A DNA stretch of 64,000 nt from Paraphaeosphaeria minitans. Taxonomy: Eukaryota > Ascomycota > Dothideomycetes > Pleosporales > Didymosphaeriaceae. Location: the NCBI GenBank assembly GCA_015832175.1, contig WJXW01000002.1:868001-932000 (forward strand), given 5' to 3'. Below are positions 11,438 through 21,631 of the stretch, piece after piece. A program made the position numbers and the translations under genes. Under the pieces are notes generated by a model that did not search any database, was not told the DNA's origin, and worked only from the letters and a program-made list of their open reading frames with translations. Every line of letters starts with the position of its first letter. Positions within the stretch are counted from its first letter, which is position 1.

Positions 11438-12490
11438 CTACTCGGGCTTGCCAAGGATGCCGCGCGCCATGTGCCTCTTGCGGAGGTTGTACTCGACCGC
11501 GCGCTTCTTAGCAGCAGCGCTCTGCGTGAAAGCCGCCGATCCACCAAAGGGCCCGGCGAGCGCGCTGTTCTGCATGCGGACGATGCACACGTTGGAAACG
11601 CCACCTGCGGTGCCGGAGCACGTCATGCCCTGGGGCATCTGCACCTTGACGGGGAAGTCCGTGGTGGTGGCCGCCGACAGACCTGCGATGCCGATGCCCG
11701 GCACGTTCTGCGTGACCTTTGCGCTCTTGAAGGCGGAGGGGTCGGTGCCGCCGGACGTGGCATCAACGTCGGCGGTGAGCGGACCCGCGCCGTCCTGGTT
11801 GACCTGGTGGAAGGTCATGGTGATTGTGCCGTCGTCGGCGGTGGTGGGCAGGCCCGAGGATGCGCCTGCGCCGGCGGAGGCGGCGACGGCGTTTTCTTTT
11901 GTGCCCTTGGGGGTCTTGGTACCCTTGGCTGTGGAGGTGCGTTAGCGATGTTGAATGGGAAGGGGATGGGATGCAAGGGAAAGCGTACTGTTCTGGCGTT
12001 TGGTGGTGGCTGCGCCTGCGGTCGCGGCTCCAGCTCCAGTTGCAGATCCAGATCCAGCACCGGCGGCAGCTCCAGCACCAGTTGAAGCTTTAGCGCCAGT
12101 TCCAGCACCAGCTCCAGCACCAGTGGCAGCACCAGCAGCGGGGGCAGCACCAGCACCGCTAGCTCCACCCATGAAGGAAGCGATAGCAGTGCCAGCGTCG
12201 ACGGCACCGCCACCGTTGGTGCGGCCAAGGGCGGAGGCCTTACCACCCATCTCGCGGGTGCGGATGATGGAGGTGTCGGCTTCAGCACCGCAGCTGGGAG
12301 TGGCGCAGTCGCGGGGAGTGCCGTCCTGGACTGTGAGGTATTAGCTCGAGGTTCAGAGGAACAGAGCGAGGAAGTGGTTACCAGAGAGACCGGGCATGTT
12401 TACACCATTAGCACCCTGAACCTCGGTGATGACACCGTGGGCGGAGGCGGAAGCCGCGAAGGCAGCAATGGCGGCGAGAGAGTAACGCAT
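11438..12490 (-). CDS. Egh16-like (Gas1/Mas-type, DUF3129) secreted protein
   Basis: Three exons on the minus strand (12382-12490, 11989-12330, 11438-11928) give 313 residues. The start MRYSLAAIAAFAASASAHGV is a clear signal peptide. The conserved core has CATPSCGAEADTSIIRTREM, a GGKASALGRTNGGGAVD block, and the C-terminal MTFHQVNQDGAGPL, GIAGLSAATTTDFPVKVQMP and CSGTAGGVSNVCIVRMQN blocks. These match the Egh16-like family, whose members are expressed in appressoria and surface structures of plant-associated fungi. Between the halves lies an Ala/Gly-rich repeat ending in a KR dibasic site, a possible Kex2 site. The second intron has a good GCTAAC branch site and CCACAG acceptor. A secreted role in surface interaction is inferred from the family. 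Confidence 0.88.
12003..12165 (-). repeat. Ala/Gly-coding repeat inside the Egh16-like gene
   Basis: Imperfect GCTGGTGCT/GCTGGAGCT units encode an Ala-Gly-rich linker of about 55 residues. The repeat stays in frame. It is likely prone to length changes in steps of three bases. Confidence 0.8.
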
Positions 12491-12698
12491 CTTGATTGTG
12501 GGTGTTGTATCGGGTGAAGAACTTGAAGCTGGTTGGAGATGCAGTCAAAGACCAGAAAGAAAATTTGAAGAGGAAATGTGTATTAAACAAGCGACCGGCG
12601 CAAGGAACGATTGGGAGAAGCTGGAAGGAAGGAGACTGGGAAACTGTTGGTTGAAGAAGCTGATGGTGATGATTCTCATTTGGAGGATGTATAGATAC

Positions 12699-12706
12699 CT
12701 TATATA
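12699..12706 (-). promoter_or_regulatory. TATA-like box upstream of the Egh16-like gene
   Basis: Read on the minus strand this is TATATAAG, about 210 bases upstream of the ATG at 12490. It suits a strongly induced secreted-protein gene, but the transcription start is not known. Confidence 0.4.
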
Positions 12707-13960
12707 CATCTAACGATACGGACGGTAGCGCCACACCTCGGCGGGAAAGCTTGGTACTACCAAGCTTCGATCACTAAGAGTCAGCCAGGCTGGGGAGATG
12801 CTAGGAGCCAAGGTCTCGGAGTCGCTGCAAACACTGCGGTGAGACCGGAAGCAGAGCATCCAACTGAGAGGATGAGACGATATCAGTCGAGCGATATCGA
12901 CCAAAGTGGAGAGAAAACGAAAATGGGTCCAGGATGCGTGCAACGGGTAGATCTTCTCCATCGGCCTGAGCAGGGCAACCTTAGCCATGCTTGGTCTGGA
13001 AACGGAACCGTCGCCGGAACAACGTTGTCCCCTTGAGGGGTCGAGTAGTTTGATGTTTGATATCTGCAGGAAGTGATTCCTAATGCGAGGTTTCGGAGCC
13101 TTGTGGATCTCTAAACTTGTCTGATTCGAAACGCTGATCGAAGGTTCCGGGCACGAGTGACCTATGAGGGCTCGAAGAGCGTCCGTGATGCCGAGGAATA
13201 CCCCACGAGGCTCCCACTGGCTACTCTTTTGAGAGCCGGGAGAGTGTCACTGTAGCAGTCAAGCATAAGAGGCGCAGGACAATGCTGCAGCAAGTGATGT
13301 TTTGCCTTGTTCAGTACTGAGTAGGCACGGTGACTTCAGACCGCCTACATCGGATGCTTGGCACCAGATCCTCGAAACTTCAAGGTCTATTTCCGTTCTG
13401 TGCCCGGCGAGGACGAAACCTCCCACCAACTGCTAACTCTTGCAACCCAGATGTTAATTTTGATTTGTCCGATGCATTGATTTACCATCCCAACATTCAT
13501 TGGACCGACCGTATCGAGTCTGCCCATATTCAAGGATACGAGAATCGAGGCACAGCCATCACGGCAGAATGCAAATCGAAAGAAAATGGGTCTGAAGTAG
13601 CTGTCAAGTGTTTAGGGCACAGATGGTGAAACGGGTTGGTTTGGAGATCGTCTCCCGCTTAGCGCGATTCTGCTCTGACGTCGCTGATTGGTCACCCGAC
13701 TCGTTTCAGACAAATGCTGATACGATGCATACGGAGCGTTATTCAGCAGCAGGCCAGAACATCATGTTGAAGTCATCGACTTTTCTCTGCTCCAGCTTTG
13801 TTTTCACCATGGAAAAAGAAAGGGCCGACACGTGACAATGCATGCCCGGGGTCAGACACACTATGCAAGACGGAATGAAAGCAACCCGGGACCCAGTGTG
13901 TTGAACCCTCCGACTCTTGTTCTCTCCATCTCGACGCAACCTCAGCTACGTTGAAAGGGG
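12707..13960. other. Intergenic, nothing recognised
   Basis: About 1.25 kb with short open frames on both strands but no conserved domain and no convincing splice pattern. It holds the distal 5' region of the Egh16-like gene and the 3' flank of the CNOT11-like gene. Confidence 0.5.
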
Positions 13961-15085
13961 TCACCCCTCGTCACGTTCCTCGTCGCGTCCCTCCTCGACA
14001 AAAGCTCTAAATTCCCTCACCTCCTTTATCCAGACATACCTAACGCAGATCTCCTGAATCTCAAAGTACATCGATTCGAGCGGCAACAAAGCCTTGCGGA
14101 TGAGATTTCGCATGAAAAGCAGCAACAACTTGACGGCCCTTGTTTGGGCCTCCCGCCCACTCTGCAGCATAGGCTCCGGCTCGGCGGCGCCAGTCTCGCC
14201 AGGGCCGCGTCCCATTTGCTCCATCATCCGCAGGGCGTGCTGGATGAAGTCTGCGATCACGGGCGCCGGCTCGATGTTCAGGGCCTGCAGGGTGCGCTCT
14301 TGCAGCAGCGTGGTTAGACAGTCGAGGGAGGACAGCTCTAGAGGGAGGTGTGTGAGCTCTGCGACTGCGTGCTCAGGCTCGGTTTCTAACCTCGAAAGCA
14401 TGGCCAGCTTCCAGCGCTGGAACTCGTTCAGCTTGGTGTCCGAGGCAGTGCTCGTGCTCTTGGGCGAGTCACTGTCGGGCTCGGGCGTGCGCTCGTAGAT
14501 GCCTTCGTCCTCGAGCATGCGCACGTACGTCCGGATGTTGAAGAGAGACGTCTGGCGCAGCTCGACGTAGTTGCCGTACAGCTGACGGGGGGTGGTGCGA
14601 TCAAACTGCGAGGGGTTACGCGACTGCAGCAGGGCCTTGATAAGCTCCACGCGCACCGTGCAGATGTCGTCGCTGAGTATAGATACGTCGGAAGTTGCAT
14701 CGCGCTGCGCAGTGGGCGTGCCAAGCCGCTGAACAGCCTCAACCCAGTGCGACAGGAAGGGGTTGTGCCGCAGGGGCGTGGTCTGGTTAAGGACGTAGAG
14801 CCTGTATTCGCAGTTGACCAGCACGGCGAGGGCGTCCCACGAAGGCGAGGACTTGGCTGTTGAAGCTCAAGTCAGATGCCAGAGCCACGCGAGTTGGCCG
14901 GTGCAGCACGTACCTTGATGTTCGCACGCGTCGAGCGTGTTCTTCAGCCGCAGCGACTCGTCGAAGACACCCGCGTCGGCAGCAGCGTGCTCGCGGTGGG
15001 CATGGGCGCGGGCACTTCCCAGCTGTCGGTCGGCATCGCTGAGGGCGTGCATCTCGGATGGTGTCAGGGCGGCGGCAGCGTTCAT
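13961..15085 (-). CDS. CCR4-NOT complex subunit 11-like (CNOT11, DUF2363)
   Basis: Two exons on the minus strand (14914-15085 and 13961-14856) join in frame to give 355 residues. The N-terminal exon is Ala-rich and helical. The core contains LNQTTPLRHNPFLSHWVEAV, resembling the RNPF segment of CNOT11. The C-terminal half has LLLLFMRNLIRKALLPLESM followed by FEIQEICVRYVWIKEVREF, the characteristic end of the family, which docks on the NOT1 scaffold in deadenylation. The protein ends in an acidic-basic tail. The intron has donor GTACGT and acceptor TTCAACAG. Identity rests on motif resemblance. Confidence 0.75.
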
Positions 15086-15944
15086 CGCTCTCTAGCCCGG
15101 CTGGGTCGCGCGTCGGGTTGGTTGCGAGCGGGCGTGCGGGAAGACATGTGTTATGGGTTGGCGAGGGCTCCGGTGCGTCGTGCGGCGTCCTACCGTGACG
15201 CTTTGGTTGTTGGTGTCAGATTCCGTGGGTTGCGCCAAGCGGAAAGGGCAACGGATTTTCGGTCCATGCCATTGGCGCATCTTCACACAGGAGGAAGCAA
15301 TGACATGGGCGCGCCTTTACAGGAGGAATCATTAACATTGTCACACTTTTACAGGAGGAATTGATGACACTAGTGCACCTTCACCGGAGGAAAAAATGAC
15401 ATTAGCGCACCTTCACAGGAGGAGATAATGACATTAGCGCACCTTCACAAGAGGAATCAATGATATTGGCGCCCATTCACACCGGCTACGTCACAGGCCA
15501 GCTGCTGCCCGGCCCATGTTCTACAGTGCACTCTGGCCATGCAGGTCTCTAGCCCACACCTTCCTTCCAAGCCCACATTTCACAGCAAATCTCCAAGCGA
15601 AATGAGTAGATAGTGGTCACAGCAGATCTCCAAACGAACGAGTAGATGGTAGGATGAAGGTTTCATTGGACATTGGACATTACGCTATGCTTCCCCGTCA
15701 TGCAGAAGCCCCAAATAAAACGGCCAAAGGGACCAGTACGCCTTCACGCAGTGCACATTCCCCCGCACGACAAACAAGCAAGCCAGGCCGTCGCCCGCCA
15801 CTCGGCAATGCGTCACCTCGTCGAGGCGGCTACAACGGAGCGAGAGCGCGGCGTCGGCGAAAAGGAAAAGGAAAAGGGTATCGTGGATGGCATGCCGCTC
15901 GTGTCATGTCATCGAACTGCTCAGTCGCTCGTGGCCGGCCCCGG
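15086..15944. other. Intergenic with 32-bp minisatellite
   Basis: The 5' flank of the CNOT11-like gene and the 3' flank of the Pmp3 gene. It holds the tandem repeat at 15270-15477; nothing else is recognised. Confidence 0.6.
15270..15477 (+). repeat. 32-bp minisatellite, about 6.5 copies
   Basis: The unit reads roughly CATTAGCGCACCTTCACAGG followed by AGGAATCAATGA. Six units of about 32 bases plus a half unit run in tandem with 70-95 percent identity by eye. The array starts about 185 bases upstream of the CNOT11-like ATG, so it may sit in its promoter or 5' UTR. Confidence 0.93.
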
Positions 15945-16227
15945 CTAGAACTTGAGGATAATGTACAGCGCGTGGATGATGCCCTGTGCGGTGTCAGCAA
16001 CTGCAACTCGTGGACGTTGGGGGACTGTGGAGTGGCACGTACGGGAATGTAACCCAGGATGGTCAACAGGATGTTGATGAAGAAGTCGGCATTGCAACCG
16101 CGCTCGAGGAAGACACCCAGCGGCGGGAGGAAGATGGCGAAGATGATCTTGATGATGTCGCTGTCGGCTGTTAGTATGCAGGCTTCGGCGCTGGTCGTGT
16201 CAAGACGTACCTTGCGGTGAAAGGCAT
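15945..16227 (-). CDS. PMP3: Plasma membrane proteolipid 3 (Pmp3/UPF0057)
   Basis: Three tiny exons on the minus strand (16211-16227, 16043-16160, 15945-15983) encode 57 residues. The family core FLPPLGVFLERGC and the end GYIPGIIHALYIILKF are present, with two transmembrane helices. Length and sequence match fungal Pmp3 almost exactly; members are small stress-induced plasma-membrane proteins that influence membrane potential and ion tolerance. The first intron uses the inner CAG at 16161-16163, because the outer one breaks the frame. The 5' UTR carries a 14-base tandem repeat. The annotation is firm despite the very small exons. Confidence 0.95.
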
Positions 16228-16237
16228 GATGGCGGTT

Positions 16238-16312
16238 AGTGTGTGCGGTGTGCGGTGTGTAGTGTGCGGTGTGTAGTGTGCGGTGTGTAGTGTGCGGTGT
16301 GTAGTGTAGTGT
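16238..16312 (+). repeat. 14-bp tandem repeat in the Pmp3 leader
   Basis: About four copies of GTGTGCGGTGTGTA plus partial units lie 10-85 bases upstream of the Pmp3 ATG. They are therefore probably transcribed into its 5' UTR. Confidence 0.9.
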
Positions 16313-16743
16313 ACTCTGGTGATTTGGTCTGAGGGCGAGGCTGACGAGCGGAAAGGTGATTCGGAGTGCAATGGTCTTCTTCTCCCTCCCCCGGAAGCGC
16401 GGATGGTATTTATCGCATTCCTGCCGTTTGTCCAGCCGGGGCCTGACTGATGGCCCGATGACGTAGCCCTTCCCACCCTCGCTGCTTCCGCTGCTCGCCA
16501 GGACCGATGAGGTAGCGCCTGCCGCCACAGCCGGCCTCGGTCGCGCCACACCTGGCAAATCCTGGCCCGAAACCCGTTTGACCAAGGTTTTGACACTTGC
16601 CAATCTCGCCTGCGTGCTTTGCGTAACCTGCGGTGACGGAGCTGCTGCTACGCGTGACCCGTCGTTCTCGCTGGGTTCCTGCTTGGCAGTCCGCCACACC
16701 TTGGAGGAGCAGCCTCGAGCAGCCTCGCACACCCACGTCATAG

Positions 16744-16905
16744 GTAGCCCTTTGCCTGCATCATCGCCTTTGCCTGCATCATCGCCTTTGCCTGCATCGT
16801 CGCCTTTGCCTGCATCATCGCCTTTGCCTACATCATCGCCTTTGCCTACCGTACATCATCGCCTTTGCCTACATCATCGCCTTTGCCTACATCATCGCCG
16901 TTGCC
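16744..16905 (+). repeat. 18-bp minisatellite, about 9 copies
   Basis: The unit is CCTTTGCCTGCATCATCG or the variant CCTTTGCCTACATCATCG, repeated about nine times with one small insertion near 16852. It would encode a repetitive Pro-Leu-Pro-Ala-Ser-Ser peptide on the plus strand, but no gene is evident around it. Confidence 0.93.
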
Positions 16906-17297
16906 ATCGCTGGGGAAACGAGGCAGATGGTAGTCTTGTAGACAGTCGAGACCGTTGCTTGGGGGCTGTGGCGCCGTGTGTTCCGGTTCAGCCCGTGCCG
17001 CATCAGCAAGCCTGGGTGCATGCATTAGGTAAACATCTGGCCTCTCGAGAGTGAGGGCTGTTGCTACAACCTTGTAGTCTATAGCACCAATTCTAGACTC
17101 GTCGTAGCTGAAGCCACCTCAAGGAAAGTCTGCATTGCCCAGTGAGGATACCAAACGTCGGATGACAATAATTCATTCGAGCGCCTAGCTCAACTCCATG
17201 ACTTGGAAAGGGTATATCATCCGTCATTCAAGAACGCCGTTAACAAAAGCTTCCTGCCTCGATCCGTACGTGCTCTTCCCGCAACAGCGCAATCTCT
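16906..17297. other. Intergenic, nothing recognised
   Basis: Lies between the 18-bp array and the 3' end of the cruciform-recognition-like gene. No coding or RNA signal is seen. Confidence 0.5.
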
Positions 17298-17364
17298 TCA
17301 CATCTCGTCCTGGCTGGTCTGCTTCTGCACGTCTGCCTCCACGCCCCGCTGCCGAGCCTTGTCC

Positions 17365-17814
17365 TCATCGTGCTGCTCCTGCGCCGACTGGTCCACCGAG
17401 GGCGTCCTTGTCCGAGCCCACCGTCTGGTTCCATGAGCCAGCTGAACCATCCGGGTCCTCCTTCGCAACGCCGCTCGAGGCCTTGACCGAGACCGGGCCG
17501 GCCTTTGCCGTCGTGTGGGAGACGTCGTGCTCTGCGTCGGTGGTGGCACGCTTGGACTCTGCTTCGCCCTGTGAATTCGTTAGCACCTAACCTGTGCATG
17601 CGCAGTGGGGGATGCAGTGCGTACGTAGCGAGCGCGCAGCGGCCCGAGCAGCATAAGCGACCAGTCACACAAGCGCGCAACGATGCTGAAGAGCGTGCGA
17701 CTCTTGCTGTGTGTGTCCTCGCTCATTGCATCGTACGGGACGCGTCGAGTGAGGAGGACGGGAGCGGGAGAGCTAGCTAGCTTACGGTACCTTGTCAGCG
17801 GGATTGCCGGTCAT
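17365..17814 (-). CDS. Small mismatch/cruciform-DNA-recognition-like protein, 3' end probably disrupted
   Basis: Two exons on the minus strand. Exon 1 at 17791-17814 encodes MTGNPADK; exon 2 begins at 17568 after a GCTAAC branch site and TTCACAG acceptor. The start, an AEHDVSHTTAKAGPVSVKAS segment and a DPDGSAGSWNQTVGS segment match small fungal proteins often annotated as mismatched-base-pair and cruciform DNA recognition (CsbD/Hmp1-like). The frame ends after about 75 residues at 17365, whereas relatives are usually longer. In the next frame, from about 17380 to 17298, a coherent tail QHDEDKARQRGVEADVQKQ appears that resembles the family C-terminus. This suggests an internal deletion or frameshift. 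The family assignment is from memory of motifs. Confidence 0.55.
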
Positions 17815-17828
17815 CACGGCCCGCCAGT

Positions 17829-18140
17829 TCAATGGCGGAACGAGTTGACGAAGACGTAGACGACGAGACACATGACCATCATGACGAATAGCAAAACGAA
17901 GATGGCCACCATGCATGCCGCAAAAAAAGGGTGCACAAACAGGCCCGACCGAGCAGGGGGAGGTGGAGGCGGAGGCGGGTAGGCTTGCTGAGCAGTACTG
18001 TCTCCCGCCGTAGTGACGCATGAGCGAGAACTCTGTTGGTGCAAAGGGTGCTCAGATAAATAATAGGGCGAAGCGTGAGTGTCAAAGCGGGTGTAGAGGG
18101 GAGGAAGCATAGCTTCCTCGTCGGGGGTTTTGTGGCTCAT
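17829..18140 (-). CDS. Small proline-rich single-pass membrane protein
   Basis: A 103-residue frame starts at ATG 18140. It has a hydrophilic N-terminus, an eight-proline run and one strong C-terminal transmembrane segment (FFAACMVAIFVLLFVMMVMC and following). I do not recognise a family. The stop at 17829-17831 lies only 14 bases before the ATG of the next gene on the same strand, which is unusual for separate fungal genes. The ORF could be a short gene, an exon of a larger transcript, or an upstream ORF in the leader of the neighbour. Confidence 0.45.
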   Translation of the reverse strand: MSHKTPDEEAMLPPLYTRFDTHASPYYLSEHPLHQQSSRSCVTTAGDSTAQQAYPPPPPPPPARSGLFVHPFFAACMVAIFVLLFVMMVMCLVVYVFVNSFRH

Positions 18141-18520
18141 TTGCAACGAAAGGCAGGAGTTGTGGTGAGAGAGAGGCAGGTGATGTGGAGAGAAAGAGGC
18201 AGGTGATGTGGAGAGAAAGAGGTAGGTGCTGTGGAGAGAGAGGTAGATGCTGCCTTAAAGCAACCAAGCAGGATGGGTTTGTTGAGGTTGGGGGGCAGGT
18301 GCAGCCCACAGTTCATCAACGCAAACGAAATTGAGGCTCGCTGATGGGAATTGCAACACATTCCCACAAAGCAGGGAAATGGTGGGGTATCTAATACAAG
18401 GGAGTGTGGTTCTCCAAAGCTACTTTTGAGCGAACATGTTCACTCGAATATACACAGTACAAATCATGTCCCGGGTCAGACACAGATTGTCGTATTCACG
18501 AATAATCCCCTGTCGGGCAT
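18141..18520. other. Intergenic with purine-rich repeat
   Basis: Separates the small membrane protein gene from the end of the dioxygenase gene. It contains a tandem repeat at 18160-18250 and otherwise nothing recognised. Confidence 0.5.
18160..18250 (+). repeat. Purine-rich tandem repeat, about 25-bp unit, 3.5 copies
   Basis: Units of roughly GAGAGAAAGAGGCAGGTGAT plus GTG repeat about three and a half times with small changes. It is directly upstream of the small membrane protein ORF on the minus strand. Confidence 0.8.
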
Positions 18521-20092
18521 TTACCAGTGGCAGATCTGGATATGGTCAGTACAGGTACGTACGCATAGGACACAGAAGAAACTTACACCACCCTCGCTAT
18601 CGTCCACACTCCAGCTCCCAGCCAGTCCCACGATCTCAACTTCTCCAGTAAAGTTCTCATTCATCTTGCCCAGCATCGCTACACCGTCTCGCATGGCAAT
18701 GCCACCGGGACCGTTGTTCAGCAATCGTCGAGCCCATGCATCGATTGCAGGCTCTCCCGTCTCGTCTCGGGCCTGCTTCAAGAAAGGAATCAGAGCTGTG
18801 CCACCAGTTCCGCGAAGCTTCTTGCTGTTGCCTCGTCGCACTGTGTTCGCAAGGTTCAGGCGCTGAGCAGAGGCTTCTTTCGGAGACAGCGATCGCGAAT
18901 CGGACCTCGACTCTCTTGACTTGATGATGATGTAACGGGATACGATCTGGATATGCTTGTCACGTAGTGTTCGCAGCATCGCTAGGCAGGCATCGTAAGC
19001 CGTCACAAGGGCGCGATCATGTGTGCGGCTCGTGACATATTCGCGGATGTTGGCCACGCGCTCAACATGCTCCAGGAAGCGACGATGAGGCCCTGGCATA
19101 TATTTCCGCATTTCAACGAGGAATCCGTGGGTGGGAGCCTGCGATGATGGTGCCTGAGCCGAGCTGTCTGGTTTCTTTTCGCCAGTCTGGCGGTGTTCGA
19201 CACCGAGAATGATGTCGAAGAACTGTATGACAGAACTTTGAGCATTGCTACCGCCGGCAAATTGGACGTAGGGCTGCCCTCCAGTGCCATCGTCAAACAT
19301 GACACCATTGGGCAACCCAGCATCAGCCATATTCTTACCGCCCGCAAGGAATGGGCGGATGCGGTGGTAGAAAACGTGAGGATCACAGCTCTCGTACATC
19401 CTCTCGAGCAAGCTACCGATCTCATCCAGTCTCTCTGCGAACGCGCGCAGGCACTCTACAACGAGGTTGCTCTCACCCCGCCTTGCTGCACCAATAGCTT
19501 GAATCATCATCGGGATGACTGGACCAGCGCGAGCTTCGATGGCGACAGACACGAGATAAAACCATGATTCGTCCAGCGAGCCTGTGAAGGTCATGTGCGT
19601 CGCTAGATTTTCGAGCGAGTCAACAGGCTCTCCGTCGAAGAGTGGTCGCCAATTCCATAAGCAAACTCCGGCATAGGTAGCGACAGGCGGTAGTTCGAGG
19701 TGTTTGCATGTCTGCAGGAACGGGATCGACACGGATGGCGGAACGATCTGCGATGCGTTAGTCTAAGGCCTGCATACAGACGGCGGATAGTCATGGCTCA
19801 CATCGGCGGGCCGGTCGCCGCCCCAGACATAGGCGTGAGCCATGAACCCAAGGATTGAATAAGCTCTCCGCCATTCTGCTTCGGTGAGGAGCAACTCGGT
19901 CGAAAGGACGGGCAGCGCGTCAATTATCTGGCGGAGGCGCTTTGCGAGAATGAGGCTCTGGAAGCTGCGGGCGACTGTTTCCCAGGGCTGGTAGTAAGCA
20001 TCGGGTAGTATTTCCAATGGTAACTCCGAAGGCAAGAAGCCGTTCTGTGGCGAAACGTCGTAGTCTTCCAGGCGTGGAATCGTCGGAATCAT
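18521..20092 (-). CDS. BNA2: Indoleamine 2,3-dioxygenase family protein
   Basis: Three exons on the minus strand (19802-20092, 18587-19747, 18521-18535) give 488 residues; the last exon encodes only ICHW. The family blocks are clear: ILGFMAHAYVWGG, PPVATYAGVCLWNW, the haem-pocket signature FAGGSNAQSSVIQFFDIILG, and MRKYMPGPHRRFLEHV with its conserved histidine region. The enzyme opens the indole ring of tryptophan to N-formylkynurenine, the first step of the kynurenine route to NAD. A linker of about 75 residues between RYIIIKSRES and GTGGTALIPFLKQ is low-complexity. Ascomycetes often have several IDO paralogues, so the assignment to the BNA2 orthologue rather than a paralogue is uncertain. 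Confidence 0.92.
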
Positions 20093-21631
20093 CTTGATGT
20101 AAAGGTGGCGAGGTCGTGTGCCGCTGGAGTTGTTTTATTTTGATTTCGACGCCAGGTAGGCGCGACTGCTGCGCTTGCCCCGGGCGCGCGGGTTAAGTGC
20201 GAGCAAGATGCTTATGTCGGTGTCGCGTGATAGGAACCTTGGCTGCACAGTTAAAGGCGCGTTACTTGAAGAGAGCCGAGGTGTGTTTGCAAAGGCGTGG
20301 TGGTTTAGAGAGCACCGGCAATGGGATCCGAGGTAGATGGTAAATGCTCAGGAGGATAGGATATGTCGAATGTCCAGGAAAAATGCCAGGACGATAAAGG
20401 GTTGTCAAAATATCCAGGCTAGGACAGGCAACCGCCCAACAACAGCGGGCAAAGGGACACGAACTCTGTATCTAGCGCGGACGGCGGAGAGGACCTGAGG
20501 GGAGTTCTGGCGGGTTGGTAGAATAGGCAGTCTACCGTAGTCTAGGTAGCGGCAGGCAGGCTCGGACGACTTTCAAGCACGCGGCCCAGCGGAGACGTGC
20601 AAAGTCGAGTGATGAAGGATTACAAACTAACAAAACGGGCATCTCGGGATGAATAATTCTCATAGCCTCCTCCTATCCGCGGCCGTCTCTCCACGGTCCC
20701 AGCCTGGCGCCGGTACGGTTGGTAGACTACCGTGTTTCAACGAATGGGTGTCTAGGTAGGCCACGCTGGAGCGCCTCAGCAATAACGAAGCCGCCGGCAT
20801 CCAGATCGATTGCGACGAGGTAGAACTCCGGCGTTGGTCGACTCAACTCATCAGGTATCTACCTACCTCTAGTCTAGCTGATCACACTCGCCGTCTCGTC
20901 TCCCCACACGGAAAGAAACAATGGTGCCATTTCCACAGCGGGGTCGGCCCGGGAGGCAAAACTTCTCCAACACTGGCCCAAGCGCAGCGCCACGCCAAAC
21001 TGCACAGGCACACTCGCACCAAGCCCAGGGTCCAGCCTCGCCTCCGACATCGCTTGGCTCCCATGTAGGTATGCCTCATTATCTTGAACGGCCTGCCATC
21101 ACACATGTCCAGAGTGTGCTAGATGGCATAGTTGGCAAACTCCAACTGCTTTGCATGGAGCCTCCTCGTCATCTTAGACGACGTCGGTGCATGTGAAGTA
21201 GGCGACTGGGCCCACGTCGTCGGTCATTAAAACTGGCTACCGCCCTCTATTCGACAACACTTCCCCTCTGCAAACGAAAAGAGGAGAACTTCCGTCCTTC
21301 ATCCAGGTACAAAAACACGTTGTTGATGTCTAATAGCTCGCGTCCACCTGCACGCGACAACGGTGTGCTGAGCAGCACAGCACATTCGTCCTAGGTCCCG
21401 CTCCATGCACCCGTCCTCCAACCTATCCAATGCCTGTGCTACCTTGAGTAGCGCCTTCGGCAGAAACAGTACAAACGTTTTCGGGGTATAAGCGTCGTGC
21501 GTAAAAGCGAATCTGATGTGTTGCAAACAAACCGACCCCCAAGAATAGTATTGATTACGAAATTTACCCCACAGTCCCATGATATCCCCACTCCTAAATA
21601 GATGCAGTCGTTTTCGTTATGTTGCTGGCAG
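20093..21631. other. Intergenic, nothing recognised
   Basis: About 1.5 kb. It contains several scattered TAGGTA/TACCTA motifs (near 20535, 20750 and 20860) and short unconvincing frames. The right part is probably the 3' UTR of the DYRK kinase gene. Confidence 0.55.

Noticed and set aside
11407..12344. Plus-strand frames opposite the Egh16-like gene
   Set aside because: They are GC-rich antisense frames generated by the Ala/Gly repeat.
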